Notes: generated by a model from the sequence alone, not told the origin. A stretch of 64,000 nt of DNA from Burkholderiales bacterium (GCA_019634955.1 JAHCAK010000010.1:38101-102100), one strand, 5' to 3'. Shown: positions 40,431 through 49,565, counted from the first letter of the stretch. Made by a program: numbers and translations.

Positions 40431-41954
40431 ATGCAAGAGATCCAGTCGCTGATGGGCGGCTTCGCCGTCGCCATGTCCTGGTTCAACCTCGCCCTCATGC
40501 TCGCGGGCGTGAGCCTGGGCGTGCTGATCGGGGTGCTGCCGGGGCTGGGGGGCGCCAACGGCGTGGCGATCCTCCTGCCGCTCACCTTCACCATGTCGCA
40601 GCAGCCCGGGGGCGCCACCTCCGCGATCATCCTGCTGTCGTGCATCTACTGGGGCGCGCTCTTCGGCGGCGCCATCACCTCCATCCTCTTCAACATCCCC
40701 GGCGAGCCGTGGTCGGTGGCCACGACCTTCGACGGCTATCCCCTCGCGCAGAAGGGGCGGGCGGGCGCCGCGCTCACCGCGGCCTTCACCTCCTCGTTCA
40801 TCGGCGCCCTGGTGGCGGTGATCCTCATCACCTTCATCTCGCCCATCATCGCGCGCTTCGCCCTGCGGTTCGGGCCGCCGGAGTTCTTCTCGGTGTACCT
40901 GCTCACCTTCTCCGCCTTCGTGGGCATGGCCAAGGGGGCGCCGTTCAAGACCATCGCCGCCATGATGACCGGCTTCGCCCTCGCGGCGGTCGGCATCGAC
41001 ACGGTGACGGGGCAGCTGCGCCTCACCTTCGAGATCCCGGCGCTGCTCAAGGGCTTCGACTTCCTCATCGCCGTGATCGGCCTCTTCGGCATCGGCGAGA
41101 TCCTCCTCACCATCGAGGAGGGCCTCGAGTTCAAGGGCGCGAAGGCCAAGCTGAACATGCGCGTGGTGCTGGAGACGTGGAAGGAGCTGCCGAGGTACTG
41201 GAAGACCTCGATCCGCTCCTCGGCCGTGGGCTGCCTCATGGGCATCGTTCCCGGGGGGGCGACGCCCGCCTCCTTCATGTCCTACGGCCTCGCCAAGCGC
41301 ATGTCGCGCGACGGCGAGGAGTTCGGCACCGGCAAGGTGGAGGGCGTGGTGGCGCCGGAGACCGCGGCGCACGCCGCAGGCACCTCGGCGCTGCTGCCGA
41401 TGCTCACGCTCGGCGTGCCGGGCTCGCCCACGGCGGCCGTGCTCCTCGGGGGCCTCCTCATCTGGGGCCTGCAGCCGGGGCCGCTCCTGTTCGTGGAGAA
41501 GGCCGACTTCGTCTGGGGCCTCATCGCATCGATGTACCTGGGCAACATCGTGGGCCTCATCGTGGTGCTCACCTGCGTGCCGCTGTTCGCCTCGATCCTG
41601 CGCATCCCCTTCGCCATCATCGCGCCCGTTATCCTGGTGATCTGCGCCATCGGGGCCTACACGGTGCACAACTCGATGTTCGACGTCTGGCTGATGCTCG
41701 TCTTCGGCGTCCTGGGCTACGTGTTCAAGAAGCTCGACTACCCGATGGCGCCGCTCGTTCTGGCGCTCGTGCTCGGCGACCGCGCGGAGGATTCCTTCCG
41801 CCAGTCGATGCTGGGCTCGCAGGGCGACATGGGCATCTTCTTCGCCAATCCGCTGGTGGGGACGATCACCTCGGCGGCGCTGCTGCTGCTCTTCTGGCCC
41901 CTCATCTCGCGCGCCATCGCCATCGCGCGCGGCCGCAACGGGCGCGGAGGCTGA
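40431..41954 (+). CDS. tctA: tripartite tricarboxylate transporter large permease TctA
   Basis: A 507-residue polytopic permease (about twelve helices) with the family blocks GVLIGVLPGLGGANGVAILLPL (about 24-45; shown in part elsewhere), YWGALFGGAITSILFNIPGE, GFALAAVGIDTVTGQLRLTF, GIVPGGATPASFMSYGLAK and ALLPMLTLGVPGSPTAAVLLGG. The two LP/VPG-type re-entrant motifs are the proposed transport sites. It is energised by a cation gradient. One base separates its stop from the cytidylate-kinase-like gene, indicating a single transcript. Confidence 0.94.
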   Translation: MQEIQSLMGGFAVAMSWFNLALMLAGVSLGVLIGVLPGLGGANGVAILLPLTFTMSQQPGGATSAIILLSCIYWGALFGGAITSILFNIPGEPWSVATTFDGYPLAQKGRAGAALTAAFTSSFIGALVAVILITFISPIIARFALRFGPPEFFSVYLLTFSAFVGMAKGAPFKTIAAMMTGFALAAVGIDTVTGQLRLTFEIPALLKGFDFLIAVIGLFGIGEILLTIEEGLEFKGAKAKLNMRVVLETWKELPRYWKTSIRSSAVGCLMGIVPGGATPASFMSYGLAKRMSRDGEEFGTGKVEGVVAPETAAHAAGTSALLPMLTLGVPGSPTAAVLLGGLLIWGLQPGPLLFVEKADFVWGLIASMYLGNIVGLIVVLTCVPLFASILRIPFAIIAPVILVICAIGAYTVHNSMFDVWLMLVFGVLGYVFKKLDYPMAPLVLALVLGDRAEDSFRQSMLGSQGDMGIFFANPLVGTITSAALLLLFWPLISRAIAIARGRNGRGG

Positions 41955-41955
41955 C

Positions 41956-42798
41956 ATGGCCGTCGTCGCCTTCACGCAGGAGATGGCCACGCTCGGCTCC
42001 GACGTCGCCGCGGGCGTTTGCGAGGCCCTCGGGCTGGAGATGGTTCGCCACGAGGTGGGCGACCACGTCGCCGGCAAGATGCAGGTGAAGAAGAGCCTCA
42101 TCCGGCGCCTGCGCGAGGGCAAGGCGGGCCCCTTCGAGCGCTGGACGGCCGACGAGAAGTCGATCTCGATCTTCACCGCCGAGGAAGTCTTCGACCTCGC
42201 GGTGAAGGGCAACGTCCTCATCCGCGGCTGGGGCGCGACGATGCTGCTGAGGCGGGTGGCGCACATCCCCTGCGTCCGCGTCTGCGCCCCGATGGGGCTG
42301 CGCGTCGAGCGGCTCATGAAGCGGCTGGAGACGGACGACGAGGCGCTCGCCCAGCACGAGATCGAGGTGGACGACCACGCCCGGGCCACGCGCATGGCCG
42401 AGCATTTCGACGTGCACTGGGGCAACCCCGAGCTCTACGACCTCACGCTCAACACCGAGCGCCTGCCGGTGGCCACCTGCGTGGACATGGTGGTCGGCCT
42501 CGCGAGGAGCGCGTCCTTCCAGGAGACGCCGGCCTCGCGCCAGAACCTCGCCGACCTGGCGCTCGCCGCGAGGGCGCGCGCGGCGCTCAAGGCGAACCCC
42601 GCCACGGCCGGCATCGACGTGCACATCGAGGGTCGCGCCGGGCGCCTGCTCCTGCGCGGCATCGTCGCCAACGACCGCGAGCACGCGCTCTGCCTCGAGG
42701 TGGCGGGGGCCGTCGCCGGCGCCGCCGGCATCGACGACGAGCTCTCCACCATGTCGGGAAGGATGAAGCTCTTCCCGCAGCAGCACCTGCGCAAGTGA
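41956..42798 (+). CDS. cytidylate-kinase-like protein fused to a BON domain
   Basis: A 280-residue protein. The N-terminal part (about 1-190) follows the cytidylate-kinase-like family (VAFTQEMATLGSDVAAGVCEALGL at 4-27 in place of a canonical P-loop, VLIRGWGATMLLRRV, VRVCAPMGLRVERLM). The phosphate-binding loop lacks the Gly-rich/Lys pattern, so kinase activity is doubtful. The C-terminal part (about 200-272) is BON-like, with ALKANPATAGIDVHIEGRAGRLLLRG and EVAGAVAGAAGIDDELS. BON domains usually bind membranes or ligands. It is coupled to tctA, so a role as a regulatory or sensory partner of the transporter is possible. Exact function unknown. Confidence 0.75.
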   Translation: MAVVAFTQEMATLGSDVAAGVCEALGLEMVRHEVGDHVAGKMQVKKSLIRRLREGKAGPFERWTADEKSISIFTAEEVFDLAVKGNVLIRGWGATMLLRRVAHIPCVRVCAPMGLRVERLMKRLETDDEALAQHEIEVDDHARATRMAEHFDVHWGNPELYDLTLNTERLPVATCVDMVVGLARSASFQETPASRQNLADLALAARARAALKANPATAGIDVHIEGRAGRLLLRGIVANDREHALCLEVAGAVAGAAGIDDELSTMSGRMKLFPQQHLRK

Positions 42799-42801
42799 CC
42801 C

Positions 42802-43290
42802 CTACAGGAGGTCGCGGCCGACCTTCTGGGCGAACGTGCGGCCGTATTCCGCGCCGAGGAAGCTCGCGAGGATCTTCTCGGCCTCGCGCAGCGCCACCCG
42901 CAGCTCCTGCGGCGTCGCGCAGCGCTCGATCTTGAGGGCGAGGGCGTCGCCGTTCGGGCCGAGCCGGTGCGAGATCTCGCGCATGGCCTCGCGGCGGATC
43001 TCCTCGAAGCGCTCCCGCGGCAGGCCCGCGGCGGAGTCCGGCGCCGAGGGGGCCTCCGCGGCCTTCGCGACCTCCCCGCCGGAGAGCGACACGAGCCCCT
43101 TCGCCTGCAGTTCCAGCAGGATCGCGGGCGCCTCGCCGGGGCGGAACATGGCGGAGAGCTCCGCCACGCTCTTCGCGCCGTCGACCATGATGAGCGCCCG
43201 TCGCAGCTTCGGCGGCAGCGCGTGGACGGGCGTGGCGATCTCGTTCGCGCCCGCCTGGGTCTTGTGGAACACGAGGCTCTCGTCGAGCAT
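42802..43290 (-). CDS. small protein of unknown function downstream of the Crp/Fnr gene
   Basis: A 162-residue cytoplasmic protein. The N-terminal half (about 1-70: TPVHALPPKLRRALIMVDG, SVAELSAMFRPGEAPAILLELQAKGLVSL) looks like a winged-helix unit. The C-terminal half (about 95-162) is a helical bundle with RFEEIRREAMREISHRLGPNGDALALKI and a terminal AQKVGRDLL. A variable Ala/Pro-rich linker joins them. ATG 43290 has a strong GGAGGTT site. It lies 80 bp downstream of the Crp/Fnr gene on the same strand and convergent to the tct unit. No family recognised; a regulatory role is plausible. Confidence 0.7.
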   Translation of the reverse strand: MLDESLVFHKTQAGANEIATPVHALPPKLRRALIMVDGAKSVAELSAMFRPGEAPAILLELQAKGLVSLSGGEVAKAAEAPSAPDSAAGLPRERFEEIRREAMREISHRLGPNGDALALKIERCATPQELRVALREAEKILASFLGAEYGRTFAQKVGRDLL

Positions 43291-43370
43291 GGCAACCTCC
43301 GGGTGCGGCTCTGGCGGCCGGCTCTCCCCACTATAGGGCGCCCGCCCGTACGGCGCCACCCCCGGGGCGG

Positions 43371-43979
43371 TCAGATCTTGCCCGCGTGCTTGAGGCGGGA
43401 GAGCGTCTCCGCGGAGAGGTTCAGGTAGGAGGCGAGCTCCTTCTTCGGCACCCGCTCGGCGAGCTCCGGGTGCTTGCGCAGGAACCGGTGCACGCGCCCG
43501 GGCGCGTCCAGCAAGTGGAGCGTGATCGTGTGGGCCATCACTTCGCTCATGAGGAACATCACCTCGTATTCGAAGTCCTCCTTGAGGTCCGGGTGCTCCT
43601 CGAGGAAGGAGGCCCACTGGGGCAGCGGCATCTTGGCCACGCGCGCCTTCGTCACCGCACGGATGGAGTAGGGCGCGGGCGTGCGCAGCCGCCAGGCCGC
43701 GTAGCTCGTGTCCATGTCGTCCTCCTTGGCGAAGCGCAGGATCATCTCCTTGCCCTCGGGGTTGGCGACGACGCGCTTGAGGACCCCGTCGATCACGAAG
43801 TACTGCTCCATGTCGTGGGCGCCCTGGGTGAGCAGGACGTCGCCCTTGCGGTAATCCACCACCGCGAGCATCGGCTCGAGCGCCGCGAACGCGGGCGGCG
43901 GCAGGCGCCGCAGCACGATGTTCCGGCGCAGCTGCTCGGCGACTTGCTCGCGCTCGGGGTGGGTGGCCAGCAAGGTCAT
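43371..43979 (-). CDS. Crp/Fnr family transcriptional regulator without cysteines
   Basis: A 202-residue regulator. A cNMP-binding-type beta-roll (about 20-120, with DYRKGDVLLTQGAHDMEQYFVIDGVLKRVV) and a long dimer helix (about 125-155) are followed by a short winged helix ending right after the recognition helix LSAETLSRLKHAGKI. The E-x-x-S-R pattern (ETLSR) is the FNR-type DNA-contact set that reads TTGA half-sites. There is no cysteine, so no Fe-S cluster; the ligand is unknown. ATG 43979 is used; an upstream in-frame start (44009) would overlap the FNR-type box. Divergent from oxc, so the likely regulator of the oxalate genes. Confidence 0.88.
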   Translation of the reverse strand: MTLLATHPEREQVAEQLRRNIVLRRLPPPAFAALEPMLAVVDYRKGDVLLTQGAHDMEQYFVIDGVLKRVVANPEGKEMILRFAKEDDMDTSYAAWRLRTPAPYSIRAVTKARVAKMPLPQWASFLEEHPDLKEDFEYEVMFLMSEVMAHTITLHLLDAPGRVHRFLRKHPELAERVPKKELASYLNLSAETLSRLKHAGKI

Positions 43980-43995
43980 GGGGGCATTCGGGGAA

Positions 43996-44009
43996 TTGAC
44001 CCGCATCAA
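43996..44009 (+). promoter_or_regulatory. FNR-type box in the regulator/oxc divergent gap
   Basis: TTGAC-ccgc-ATCAA. A -10-like taacat (44033-44038) begins 30.5 bp from its centre on the + strand, the class II arrangement for oxc. The same site lies 17 bp before the regulator's start codon and could autoregulate it. Confidence 0.65.
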
Positions 44010-44160
44010 GGCAGGGCGCTCGCACGGATCTCTAACATTCTAGCGCGATTCACTGAGGCCGGACCCCGACAATGGGCCCGGCACCGACAATCGATGCCGC
44101 TTCGGCCGCGCGGCTGGCGGATCCCGCCCCGGCACGAGGCCATTCCCCGAGGAGATGAGC

Positions 44161-45945
44161 ATGGCTACCGTCACCCCCACGGCCCCCGCGGGCCAGGCAA
44201 CCGAGCAGGCGGGCGGCACGGCCGCGCCCGCCGCGCAGGCCCCGGAGCAGATCGACGGGTTCCATCTCGTGATCGAGGCGCTCAGGCTCAACGGCATCGA
44301 CACGGTCTTTGGCCTTCCCGGCATTCCCATCACCGACCTCACGCGCAAGGCGCAGGCCGCGGGCATGCGCGTGATCTCCTTCCGCCACGAGCAGAACGCC
44401 GGCTACGCCGCCTCGATCGCGGGCTTCCTGACGGGCAAGCCCGGCATCTGCCTCACGGTGTCGGCGCCGGGCTTCCTCAACGGCCTCACGGCGCTCGCGA
44501 ACGCGACCACCAACTGCTTCCCGATGATCCTCGTGTCGGGCTCGAGCGAGCGCGAGATCGTCGACCTGCAGCAGGGCGACTACGAGGAGATGGACCAGCT
44601 CGCGATCGCCCGGCCCCTGTGCAAGGCGGCCTTCCGCGTGCTCCACGCCGAGGACATCGGCGTGGGGGTGGCGCGCGCCATCCGCGCCGCCGTCTCCGGG
44701 CGCCCCGGCGGCGTCTACCTCGACCTGCCGGCGAAGCTCTTCCCGCAGTCCATCGACGCCGAGGCCGGCCGCCGCTCGCTCATCCGGGTGGTCGACCCCG
44801 CGCCACGGCAGATCCCGGCGCCCGAGGCCGTCCAGCGCGCGCTCGACCTCCTCAAGGGCGCGAAGCGCCCGCTCATCCTGCTCGGCAAGGGCGCGGCGTA
44901 CGCGCGCGCCGACGACGCGATCCGCGCCCTGGTGGAGAAGACGGGCATCCCCTACCTGCCCATGTCGATGGCCAAGGGGATCCTGCCGGACACGCACCCG
45001 CAGTGCGCCTCCGCGGCGCGCTCCTTCGTGCTGCCCGAGGCGGACGTGGTCCTCCTCGTGGGCGCGCGCCTCAACTGGCTGCTCTCGCACGGCAAGGGCA
45101 AGACCTGGGGAGGCAAGTCCGCCAAGGACTGGGGCGGCCAGAAGTTCATCCAGGTCGACATCTCGCCGCAGGAAGCCGACAGCAACGTGGCGATCGACGC
45201 GCCCGTCGTGGGCGACATCGGCTCGTGCGTGGCCGCGTTGAACGCCGGAATCGGCGCCGGCTGGCCGAGGCCGCCCGCCGAGTGGCTCGCGGCGGTGGGC
45301 GAGCGCAAGGCGAGGAACGTCGCGAAGATGGCCGAGACGCTCGCGAAGGACCCGGCGCCGATGAACTTCCACAGCGCGCTCAACGTGGTGCGCGACATCG
45401 TCAAGGCCAATCCGGACGCGATCCTGGTGAACGAGGGCGCCAACGCGCTCGACTTCACGCGCAGCATCGTCGACATGTACAAGCCGAGGAGGCGCCTGGA
45501 CGTCGGCACCTGGGGCGTGATGGGCATCGGCATGGGCTTCTCCATCGCCGCGGCGGTGACGAGCGGCGAGCAGGTGATCGCCATCGAGGGCGACAGCGCC
45601 TTCGGCTTCTCCGGCATGGAGGTCGAGACCATCTGCCGCTACAACCTGCCCGTGTGCATCGTGATCCTGAACAACAACGGCGTCTACCGCGGCGACGAGA
45701 AGAACCTCGCCGGCGGCACGGACCCCTCGCCGATGGTGTTCGTGAAGGGCGCGCGCTACGACCGGATGATGGAGGCCTTCGGCGGCGTGGGCGTGCAGGC
45801 CTCGACCCCGGCGCAGCTGCGCGCCGCGATGGAGGAGGCGATCCGCTCCCGCCGGCCCACGCTCGTCAACGCCATCATCGACGAGGGGGCGGGCACCGAG
45901 AGCGGGCGCATCACGGCCCTGAACCCGACCGCGAAGAAGAAGTAG
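44161..45945 (+). CDS. oxc: oxalyl-CoA decarboxylase
   Basis: A 594-residue thiamine-diphosphate enzyme converting oxalyl-CoA to formyl-CoA and CO2. The N-terminal PYR domain has [23 protein letters not shown] with the TPP-activating E77. The middle domain contains the ADP-like allosteric region (about 220-360), and the C-terminal PP domain has [19 protein letters not shown] (about 478-496) and the NNNG Mg/TPP motif. A 30-residue Ala/Pro-rich N-terminal extension is unusual; ATG 44161 is set by GGAG six bases upstream (ATG 44155 has no spacing). The frc gene follows, matching oxalate-degrading bacteria. Confidence 0.94.
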   Translation: MATVTPTAPAGQATEQAGGTAAPAAQAPEQIDGFHLVIEALRLNGIDTVFGLPGIPITDLTRKAQAAGMRVISFRHEQNAGYAASIAGFLTGKPGICLTVSAPGFLNGLTALANATTNCFPMILVSGSSEREIVDLQQGDYEEMDQLAIARPLCKAAFRVLHAEDIGVGVARAIRAAVSGRPGGVYLDLPAKLFPQSIDAEAGRRSLIRVVDPAPRQIPAPEAVQRALDLLKGAKRPLILLGKGAAYARADDAIRALVEKTGIPYLPMSMAKGILPDTHPQCASAARSFVLPEADVVLLVGARLNWLLSHGKGKTWGGKSAKDWGGQKFIQVDISPQEADSNVAIDAPVVGDIGSCVAALNAGIGAGWPRPPAEWLAAVGERKARNVAKMAETLAKDPAPMNFHSALNVVRDIVKANPDAILVNEGANALDFTRSIVDMYKPRRRLDVGTWGVMGIGMGFSIAAAVTSGEQVIAIEGDSAFGFSGMEVETICRYNLPVCIVILNNNGVYRGDEKNLAGGTDPSPMVFVKGARYDRMMEAFGGVGVQASTPAQLRAAMEEAIRSRRPTLVNAIIDEGAGTESGRITALNPTAKKK

Positions 45946-45972
45946 GCACCACGACCTCGAAGGTAAAATGCA

Positions 45973-46096
45973 GGGAACCGCGGATGAACGCGGATGAACG
46001 CAGATGATTCAGGGATGTCGCGGCGGCGTGGCAATGGCCACGGCCGCCTCCATGCCCGGAGCCATCCGCGGTCATCCGCGTTCATCTGCGGTTCCC
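45973..46096. repeat. intergenic inverted repeat R2 (cggatgaacg units)
   Basis: Left arm 45973-46006 and right arm 46063-46096 are inverted copies (about 31 of 34 matching). Each is gggaaccg plus three ten-base units of the cgcrgatgaa type. A spacer of about 56 bp separates them and has no similarity to spacers of R1, R3 or R4. It lies between oxc and frc, ending 24 bp before frc, so the two genes are not tightly coupled. Its arm sequence is shared with R4. Confidence 0.92.
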
Positions 46097-46119
46097 CCCT
46101 CCCAAAGGAAGCGAAGCGC

Positions 46120-47391
46120 ATGGAAGCTCTCAAAGGCGTAAGGATTCTCGACATGACCCACGTCCAGGCGGGTCCCACCTGTTCGCAGCTGCTCGCCTGG
46201 ATGGGCGCGGACGTGATCAAGTTCGAGCCCCCGCAGGGCGACGCGACGCGCGGCCAGCTGCGCGACATCCCGGGCGCCGACAGCCTGTACTTCACGATGC
46301 TCAACTGCAACAAGCGCTCGATCACCGTGAACATGAAGAGCGCCGAGGGAAAGGAGGTGTTCGTCGACCTCCTGAAGAAGTGCGACATCATGATGGAGAA
46401 CTTCGGCCCCGGCGTGCTGGAGCGGCTCGGCTTCACCTGGGAGAAGATCCACGAGATCAACCCGCGCATCGTCGTGGGCTCGATCAAGGGCTTCGGCTCC
46501 TCCGGCCCCTACGCCGACTTCAAGGCCTACGAGAACGTGGCGCAGGCCATGGGCGGGGCCATGAGCACGACGGGGCTCCCCGACGGGCCGCCCTTCGTGA
46601 CGGGCGCGCAGATCGGCGACTCCGGCACGGGCCTGCACCTGGCCATCGGGCTCCTCGCGGCGCTGCACCAGGCCGCGCGCACCGGGCAGGGCCAGTACGT
46701 CGAGGTCGCGATGATGGACGGCGTGATGAACCTCTGCCGCGTGAAGTTCCGCGACCACCAGCGCCTCACGCGCCAGGAGCTCGCCGAGTACTCGGTGCCG
46801 ACCTACACGGGCATGGGCGACGTGCCGCGCGCCGGCAACGACTCCGGCGGCGGCCAGCTGGGCAACGCCGTGCACTGCAAGCCGCACGGTCCCAACGACT
46901 GGATCTACGTGGTGGTCCAGGAGGCGGTGTGGGAGGCGCTCGCCAGGCGCATCGGGCCCGAGGTGCACCACCCGGACCTCGCCACCGACCCCGACCTCGC
47001 GAAGATCGGCGACCGCCGCCGCCACCAGGCGAAGATGTGGGGGCTGCTCGCCAAGTTCGCCGAGAAGTACACGAAGCGCGAGTTCATGGCGATCCTGAAC
47101 GAGATCGACGTGCCCTGCGGCCCGATCATGTCGACCTCCGACCTCGCCGACGACGAGCACGTGCGCGGGCGCGACATGTACGTGGAGCTCGACCACCCGC
47201 AGCGCGGCAAGTGGTTCAACGTCGGCATGCCCATCAAGCTCTCCGCATCCCCGGCCAGGATCGAGAGGAGCCCGCTGCTGGGCGAGCACACCGACGAGGT
47301 TCTGAAGAGCGTGCTCGGCTACGACGACGCGAAGATCGCGTCGATGAGGTCGGCGGGCGCCTTCTCCGCCCCGCCCAAGAAGGCGGCTTGA
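46120..47391 (+). CDS. frc: formyl-CoA:oxalate CoA-transferase
   Basis: A 423-residue class III CoA-transferase that moves CoA from formyl-CoA to oxalate, releasing formate. Seen: [20 protein letters not shown] (4-23), [20 protein letters not shown] with the catalytic aspartate D167 (matching D169 of Oxalobacter FRC), [18 protein letters not shown], and the active-site lid loop NDSGGGQLG. These favour true FRC over generic CaiB-type enzymes. AGGA precedes ATG 46120. With oxc it forms the oxalate catabolic pair; released formate fits the formate dehydrogenase at 57.7 kb. Confidence 0.94.
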   Translation: MEALKGVRILDMTHVQAGPTCSQLLAWMGADVIKFEPPQGDATRGQLRDIPGADSLYFTMLNCNKRSITVNMKSAEGKEVFVDLLKKCDIMMENFGPGVLERLGFTWEKIHEINPRIVVGSIKGFGSSGPYADFKAYENVAQAMGGAMSTTGLPDGPPFVTGAQIGDSGTGLHLAIGLLAALHQAARTGQGQYVEVAMMDGVMNLCRVKFRDHQRLTRQELAEYSVPTYTGMGDVPRAGNDSGGGQLGNAVHCKPHGPNDWIYVVVQEAVWEALARRIGPEVHHPDLATDPDLAKIGDRRRHQAKMWGLLAKFAEKYTKREFMAILNEIDVPCGPIMSTSDLADDEHVRGRDMYVELDHPQRGKWFNVGMPIKLSASPARIERSPLLGEHTDEVLKSVLGYDDAKIASMRSAGAFSAPPKKAA

Positions 47392-47412
47392 GAGTTCGGG
47401 AAGCCAAACCCT

Positions 47413-47575
47413 GAAAACGCCGATTGCCGCCGATGCCCCGCCGATTGCCGCCGATAAGGCTGGGCGGTCGTTTGAGCTTTCGAGTGGTGCGGCCATGTCG
47501 ACGGATGAGGCCTCGAGACGTTCGCATTGGCTTCATCTGCGGAAATCGGCGGGGCATCGGCGGTAATCGGCGTTT
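47413..47575. repeat. intergenic inverted repeat R3 (cgccgattgc units)
   Basis: Arms 47415-47445 and 47545-47575 are inverted copies (30 of 31 matching), built from 10- and 11-base units of the cgccgat type; the left side continues with two more units to 47455. The spacer of about 90 bp is unique, but contains cttcatctgcgg (47531-47542), the unit end seen in R2 and R4. Lies between frc and the formyltransferase gene. Confidence 0.92.
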
Positions 47576-47603
47576 CCACGGCCTTACGATCGGATAACTC
47601 ACC

Positions 47604-48536
47604 ATGCGCATAGCGATCATCGGACAGCAGGATTTCGGCAAGGCGGTCATGGAGGCGTTCCTCGCCCGCGGCGACACCGTGGCGGGCGTGTTCGTCGCCC
47701 CGGAGAAGGAGGGCGGCAAGCCCGACCCCATGAAGGTCGCCGCCGTCGAGAAGGGCCTCACGGTCTTCCAGTTCCCGTCGCTCAAGGCGCCCGAGGCGAC
47801 GGCCGCGATGAGGGGGCTGGATGCCGACATCGGCATCATGGCCTTCGTGCTGCAGTTCGCGCCGCAGGAGTTCGTGAACATCCCGCGGCACGGCACGATC
47901 CAGTACCACCCCTCGCTCCTGCCGAAGTACCGGGGCCCCAGCTCCATCAACTGGCCCATCACCAAGGGCGAGACGAAGACGGGCCTCACCATCTTCCGGC
48001 CGACGGACGGCCTGGACGAGGGCGCGGTGATCCTGCAGAAGGAGACGCCGATCTCGGCGGACGACACGCTCGGCACCGTCTACTTCGACCGCCTGTTCCC
48101 GATGGGCGTGGCGGCGATGCTCGAGGCGGCGGATCTCGTCGTGGCCGGCAAGCACCGGGAGGTCGTGCAGGACGAGTCGCAGGCCTCCTACGAGGGCTGG
48201 TTCCGCGCGGCCGAGGCGCGCGTCCACTGGAACCAGCACGTCGACTGGATCCACAACACCATCCGCGGCGCCGATCCCGCGCCGGGCGCGTGGACCACGA
48301 TCGCGGGGAAGAAGCTGCAGCTCTTCGGCTCGCGCAAGCACCTCGTGCGCACCTTCGGTGCCGTGAAGGGCAAGATCGGCGAGATCGCGGAGATCGGCGC
48401 CGAGTCCATGCGCGTCACCGCCCAGGGCGGGCAGATCGAGGTCTCCAAGGTGAAGCCCGAGGAGGGCAAGAAGGTCTCCGCCGCCGAGTGGGCCAAGGCT
48501 GCCGGCGTCACGGTCGGCACGATCCTCGGCACCTGA
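47604..48536 (+). CDS. stand-alone formyltransferase, like the 10-formyl-THF dehydrogenase hydrolase domain
   Basis: A 310-residue protein colinear with the N-terminal formyltransferase/hydrolase domain of 10-formyltetrahydrofolate dehydrogenase: MRIAIIGQQDFGKAVMEAFL, VVF-type strand, NIPRHGTIQYHPSLLPKYRG with H102, GLDEGAVILQKE with D138, and a C-terminal Fmt-like region (RVHWNQHVDWIHNTIRGADP, PGAWTTIAGKKLQLFGSRKH). H102/D138 keep the 36-residue spacing of the catalytic pair in the vertebrate enzyme. No acyl-carrier or aldehyde dehydrogenase domain follows. It is not a tRNA formyltransferase by N-terminus. Adjacent to frc; a role linking formyl-CoA/formate and folate is inferred. Confidence 0.85.
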   Translation: MRIAIIGQQDFGKAVMEAFLARGDTVAGVFVAPEKEGGKPDPMKVAAVEKGLTVFQFPSLKAPEATAAMRGLDADIGIMAFVLQFAPQEFVNIPRHGTIQYHPSLLPKYRGPSSINWPITKGETKTGLTIFRPTDGLDEGAVILQKETPISADDTLGTVYFDRLFPMGVAAMLEAADLVVAGKHREVVQDESQASYEGWFRAAEARVHWNQHVDWIHNTIRGADPAPGAWTTIAGKKLQLFGSRKHLVRTFGAVKGKIGEIAEIGAESMRVTAQGGQIEVSKVKPEEGKKVSAAEWAKAAGVTVGTILGT

Positions 48537-48590
48537 GGCGCCGGCTTCGTTCAGAATAGGGCTTCCGCATCCCCGATACCGAGAGCTCCG

Positions 48591-49565
48591 ATGCCCCACG
48601 CGATCCGATTCCACAAGACCGGCGGTCCCGAAGTGCTCCAGTGGGAGGAGGTCGCCGTCGGCGATCCCGGCCCCGGCGAGGCGCGCGTCCGCCTGAAGGC
48701 CGTCGGCCTCAACTACATCGACACCTACCACCGCAGCGGCCTGTATCCGCTTCCGCTGCCCTCGGCCATCGGCCGCGAGGGCGCGGGCGTGGTGGAGGCG
48801 GTGGGCAGCGCCGTCACCGACCTGAAGCCCGGCGACCGCGTGGCGTGGACGACGGGCCCGCTGGGCACCTACGCCGAGGTGAAGCTCCACCCGGCCGAGC
48901 GGCTGGTGAAGCTCCCGGACGCGATCTCCTTCGAGCAGGCGGCCTGCATGATGCTGCAGGGGCTCACCGTCCACTACCTGCTGCGCCGCACCTACCCGGT
49001 GAAGGCGGGCGAGACGATCCTCTTCCATGCCGCCGCGGGCGGCGTGGGCCTCATCGCCTGCCAGTGGGCGAAGGCGCTGGGCGCGAGCCTCATCGGCACC
49101 GTGGGGTCGGACGAGAAGGCGGCGCTCGCGAAGGCTCACGGCGCGGCCCACACGATCGTCTACACGCGCGAGGACTTCCAGGCCCGCGTGAAGGAGATCA
49201 CGGGGGGCAAGGGCGTTCCGGTGGTGTACGACTCCATCGGCAAGGACACCTTCGTGAAGTCGCTCGATTGCCTGCAGCCCCGCGGCCTCATGGTGAGCTT
49301 CGGCAACGCCTCGGGGCCCGTGGACGCGTTCAACCTGGGCATCCTCGCGCAGAAGGGTTCGCTCTACGTGACCCGCCCCACGCTCGACACGCACATCGGC
49401 AAGCGCGAGGAGCTGCTCGCCGCCACGGCCGAGCTCTTCGACCACGTCGTCGCCGGCCGCATCCAGGTGGCCCCGCGGCAGCAGTACGCCCTCAAGGACG
49501 CCGCGCAGGCCCACCGCGACCTCGAGGCCCGCAAGACCACCGGGTCGACCATCCTCGTGCCGTGA
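48591..49565 (+). CDS. quinone oxidoreductase (zeta-crystallin type, MDR family)
   Basis: A 324-residue NADPH-dependent medium-chain dehydrogenase without zinc-ligand cysteines. Seen: RFHKTGGPEVLQWEEVAVG (5-23), AVGLNYIDTYHRSGLYP, the quinone-reductase GREGAGVVEAVG, the nucleotide loop AAAGGVGLIACQWAKALGA (about 145-163) and KTTGSTILVP at the end. The family reduces quinones or conjugated enones. It is 54 bp after the formyltransferase gene with a short promoter-like gap (tagggctt region) between; a role in oxalate metabolism is not evident. DUF1499 gene follows with an overlap. Confidence 0.92.
   Translation: MPHAIRFHKTGGPEVLQWEEVAVGDPGPGEARVRLKAVGLNYIDTYHRSGLYPLPLPSAIGREGAGVVEAVGSAVTDLKPGDRVAWTTGPLGTYAEVKLHPAERLVKLPDAISFEQAACMMLQGLTVHYLLRRTYPVKAGETILFHAAAGGVGLIACQWAKALGASLIGTVGSDEKAALAKAHGAAHTIVYTREDFQARVKEITGGKGVPVVYDSIGKDTFVKSLDCLQPRGLMVSFGNASGPVDAFNLGILAQKGSLYVTRPTLDTHIGKREELLAATAELFDHVVAGRIQVAPRQQYALKDAAQAHRDLEARKTTGSTILVP

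Noticed and set aside
38814..42425. Very long open frame on the minus strand (1203 codons) opposite tctCBA and the kinase-like gene
   Set aside because: Composition is Arg/Gly/His/Asp-rich without domains; it is the mirror of strongly biased GC-rich codons of real tct genes with clear family motifs.
43371..43979. Fe-S oxygen sensing by the Crp/Fnr protein
   Set aside because: The protein contains no cysteine, so it cannot carry an FNR-type cluster; only the DNA-contact residues resemble FNR.
47604..48536. Assignment as methionyl-tRNA formyltransferase (fmt)
   Set aside because: The N-terminus, H/D spacing and C-terminal region follow the 10-formyl-THF dehydrogenase hydrolase domain, and no def gene is adjacent as is common for fmt.
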